Shown here piece after piece: positions 5,761 to 6,467 of a stretch of DNA of 6,467 nt (positions are counted from its first letter, which is position 1; each line of letters starts with the position of its first letter). Location: positions 1 to 6,467 of the forward strand of contig JAFWVZ010000023.1 of assembly GCA_017523605.1 (NCBI GenBank), in the 5' to 3' direction. The DNA comes from Bacillota bacterium (GTDB taxonomy: Bacteria; Bacillota; Clostridia; Peptostreptococcales; Anaerovoracaceae). The translations under genes were made by a program, and so were the position numbers. The notes under the pieces were generated by a model. That model made no database searches and had not been told where the DNA came from. It saw only the letters and a list, made by a program, of their open reading frames with translations.

Positions 5761-6467
5761 CAAACGATAAGCTGTTAAGAGCGATAGGGGATATAGACGA
5801 TCGCTTTGTGGAAGAAGCGGATGCTGCGCCTAAGGCCGCGTCATCCGGTGCATTTGAAGCGAACACCAAGACCGTTTCCGAAAGACCGCGCAGCAGGAGA
5901 AGACCGCTCAGGATAGCTGCAGCCGCTTGCGCAGCGGTGCTGATCTTTACCGCAGGATTCTTCGGCGGGGCAGGGAGCATAGGAAACCGCAGCTATTCGG
6001 GAAAGAACGACGCATACGCGCCGGATTCCGGATCGGTCAATTATACTTCCGAGGATACGAATTTCGGCGGCTGGTCCAGTCATACCGAGTACGAACAGAA
6101 AGACGGAAGACAGACTGCGGAGATGCCGGCCGATGCGGAGCCGGTCATCATCAGCGATAGCCTCAAGACCGCCCCGGACAGTAACGGAACGCTTCCTGTT
6201 CAACTTCAGAACACCAAGCTCATATACACCGCGAACATGTCACTGCAGAGCACGGAGTTTGAAAAGACCTGCGGATACATCAAGTCTCTGGCAGACAAAT
6301 ACTTTGCCTTCATAGAGAACGAGACCGTAGACAACGGCAACGGAAGCGCAACTTACCGCAGATCAGCTAGCTACACCGTAAGGGTCCCCGCGGAGAACTA
6401 CAGCAGCTTTCTCTCCGGAATGAGCGATGAGTGCCACGTCGTTTCTCTCAACCAGAAGATGACCGAC
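5757..6467 (+). CDS. DUF4349 membrane protein, probable anti-sigma factor (3' end outside window)
   Basis: The ATG at 5757 overlaps the sigma stop by 4 nt, and the frame stays open for 237 codons to the window end. The N-terminal segment (1-50) contains LLRAIGDIDDRFVEEA, a motif seen at the start of many clostridial anti-sigma-like proteins encoded next to ECF sigma genes, followed by a basic stretch PRSRRR (44-49). A single membrane helix follows (about 51-73). Then comes a low-complexity extracellular linker rich in Ser, Asp, Glu and Tyr (about 75-145). From about 151 the DUF4349 domain begins: KLIYTANMSLQSTEFEKT, then IENETV, RRSASYTVRVPAENYSSFLS (201-220). This layout fits a protein that holds the sigma factor at the membrane and responds to an envelope signal through its outer domain. 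Topology and position are visible; the anti-sigma role is inferred. The domain's C-terminal part, usually a coiled coil and a second membrane helix, is missing from this window. Confidence 0.85.
   Translation, partial: MTNDKLLRAIGDIDDRFVEEADAAPKAASSGAFEANTKTVSERPRSRRRPLRIAAAACAAVLIFTAGFFGGAGSIGNRSYSGKNDAYAPDSGSVNYTSEDTNFGGWSSHTEYEQKDGRQTAEMPADAEPVIISDSLKTAPDSNGTLPVQLQNTKLIYTANMSLQSTEFEKTCGYIKSLADKYFAFIENETVDNGNGSATYRRSASYTVRVPAENYSSFLSGMSDECHVVSLNQKMTD

Noticed and set aside
5841..6203. Minus-strand frame of 120 codons opposite the DUF4349 gene
   Set aside because: The + strand frame continues from an ATGA overlap with the sigma gene and encodes a recognisable domain, so the opposite frame is a by-product.

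Overview
The window looks like ordinary chromosomal DNA of a Gram-positive anaerobe, most likely a member of the Clostridia (Bacillota). This is inferred from the AGG/GGGG-type ribosome binding sites, short intrinsic terminators with U-tracts, heavy use of the ATA (Ile) codon throughout, and the pairing of an ECF sigma factor with a DUF4349 membrane protein. I cannot place it more finely. All recognised genes lie on the + strand, and no mobile element, tRNA, rRNA or CRISPR array is visible.

Layout. (1) Positions 1-1459 hold a compact probable operon: the 3' end of a TraX-family membrane protein gene, mntP (manganese efflux) 8 bp later, and a Nudix hydrolase of the CoA-pyrophosphatase type 29 bp after that, closed by an intrinsic terminator. 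(2) Positions 1460-3107 hold a single-gene unit: a promoter with a TATAAT box, a roughly 100-nt structured leader that looks like a riboswitch-type element, an alanine/glycine:cation (AGCS) symporter, and a strong terminator. (3) Positions 3108-5170 hold a Na+/phosphate cotransporter fused to a C-terminal PhoU-like domain. It has no recognisable Shine-Dalgarno, and an extended -10 element places the start of transcription almost on the ATG, so it may be read from a leaderless mRNA. (4) Positions 5142-6467 hold an ECF sigma factor gene overlapping by 4 nt (ATGA) a membrane protein gene with a DUF4349 domain, probably its anti-sigma factor, which runs off the window end. A good ECF-type promoter (TGTAAC-N16-CGTC) lies in the 79-bp gap before the sigma gene, partly inside the preceding terminator hairpin, and suggests autoregulation.

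Together the genes are mostly about ion and solute traffic across the membrane (Mn2+, Na+/amino acid, Na+/phosphate) plus an envelope-responsive sigma/anti-sigma module. The least explained items are the symporter leader RNA, the possible leaderless start, and the promoter overlapping a terminator.
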